From the NCBI GenBank assembly GCA_023259875.1, contig JALRFL010000222.1, forward strand, positions 1 through 14,201: 14,201 bases of DNA, in the 5' to 3' direction. Source of the stretch: Alphaproteobacteria bacterium. GTDB lineage: Bacteria > Pseudomonadota > Alphaproteobacteria > Puniceispirillales > UBA1172. Positions 13,808 through 14,201 of this stretch are shown one piece after another. The first letter of the stretch is position 1, and every line of letters starts with the position of its first letter. The position numbers and the translations under genes were made by a program. Below the pieces are notes generated by a model. That model was not told where the DNA came from, searched no databases, and was given only the letters and a program-made list of their open reading frames with translations.

Positions 13808-14201
13808 TTACGCACGCTCAATACGACACAGAGAACATTTTGTTTCCTGCATCAGCGTTACTGAGTCATAGCCATATGTCATGGCAGTGTTGGCGGCTTC
13901 ACCGAGAACATATGGATCGGAGCCATCAGGATATTTATGCCTGAGATCGGCACCTTCCATCATGCCACCAAAGTGGAATGGCAAGAAGGCAACACCAGAA
14001 GCAACCCGTTCGGTCACCTGTGCCATTACCTTAATCTGCGCACCCTCAGGGGACTTGACCCAGACCATGTCACCATCACGAATATTTAATGTGTTGGCGT
14101 CACGAGGATTCACCTCAACAAACATATCCTGCTGAAGTTCAGCAAGCCATGGGTTAGAACGGGTTTCGTCACCACCGCCTTCATATTCGACCAGACGTCC
14201 C
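13808..14201 (-). CDS. formate dehydrogenase alpha (catalytic) subunit, C-terminal part (5' end beyond window)
   Basis: The last 131 codons of a molybdopterin oxidoreductase, reading from the right edge to TAA at 13810-13808. This part is the molybdopterin-dinucleotide-binding domain of the DMSO reductase family. Landmarks are GRLVEYEGG, ETRSNPWLAELQQDMFVEVNP, the beta-barrel stretch RDGDMVWVKSPEGAQIKV, and FHFGGMMEGADLRHKYPDG followed by GEAANTAMT. The adjacent FDH3-type beta subunit and cytochrome b gamma subunit identify it as formate dehydrogenase. The catalytic Cys or selenocysteine, the Tat signal and the N-terminal cluster lie outside the window. It is the first visible gene of the operon. 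Confidence 0.92.
   Translation of the reverse strand, partial: GRLVEYEGGGDETRSNPWLAELQQDMFVEVNPRDANTLNIRDGDMVWVKSPEGAQIKVMAQVTERVASGVAFLPFHFGGMMEGADLRHKYPDGSDPYVLGEAANTAMTYGYDSVTLMQETKCSLCRIERA

Overview
The window looks like a chromosome segment from a free-living, aerobic, Gram-negative bacterium, most likely an alphaproteobacterium, possibly a marine lineage. This rests on overall protein style, roughly 50% GC, secreted and Tat-type signal peptides, and a formate dehydrogenase of the FDH3 type. No rRNA, tRNA or marker gene is present, so the taxonomy is inference. Coding density is high and no gene-free stretch exceeds 300 bases. No mobile elements, CRISPR arrays or tRNA genes were seen.

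Left block (1-3882, minus strand): a tight three-gene series transcribed leftward. It holds an M3-family oligoendopeptidase (pepF-like), an ABC1/UbiB-type atypical kinase, and the N-terminal 218 codons of the NAD(P) transhydrogenase alpha subunit (pntA), cut by the window edge. Gaps are 20-30 nt.

Second block (4024-6041, plus strand), divergent from the first: a beta-hydroxyacid dehydrogenase, a small cupin and an RraA/HMG-aldolase-like protein. Spacing is close, so this is probably one catabolic operon of unknown substrate. The RraA-like protein has Gly97 where the D-X20-R-D aldolase motif has an acidic residue.

Third block (6204-9513, plus strand): moaA (molybdenum cofactor synthesis), a Tat-exported three-domain multicopper oxidase with a Met/His-rich insert, and a TIGR02466-like putative 2OG-Fe(II) oxygenase.

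Right block (9507-14201, minus strand): a formate dehydrogenase operon. In transcription order it holds the C-terminus of the catalytic alpha subunit (cut by the right edge), the four-cluster ferredoxin beta subunit, a 66-aa lipoprotein, the cytochrome b gamma subunit, an exported seven-bladed WD40 propeller fused to a c-type cytochrome, an untracked 41-aa single-span membrane protein, and an exported trypsin-like serine protease. The protease gene overlaps the end of the oxygenase gene tail to tail.

Expected flow is formate oxidation at the Mo/W-bisMGD alpha subunit, then the Fe-S beta subunit, then the heme b gamma subunit. The propeller-cytochrome is a candidate extra periplasmic electron carrier or scaffold. 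The moaA gene nearby would supply the cofactor. The least explained part of the window is this set of FDH accessory genes (lipoprotein, propeller-cytochrome, mini-membrane protein, protease), together with a strong hairpin just after the beta-subunit gene.
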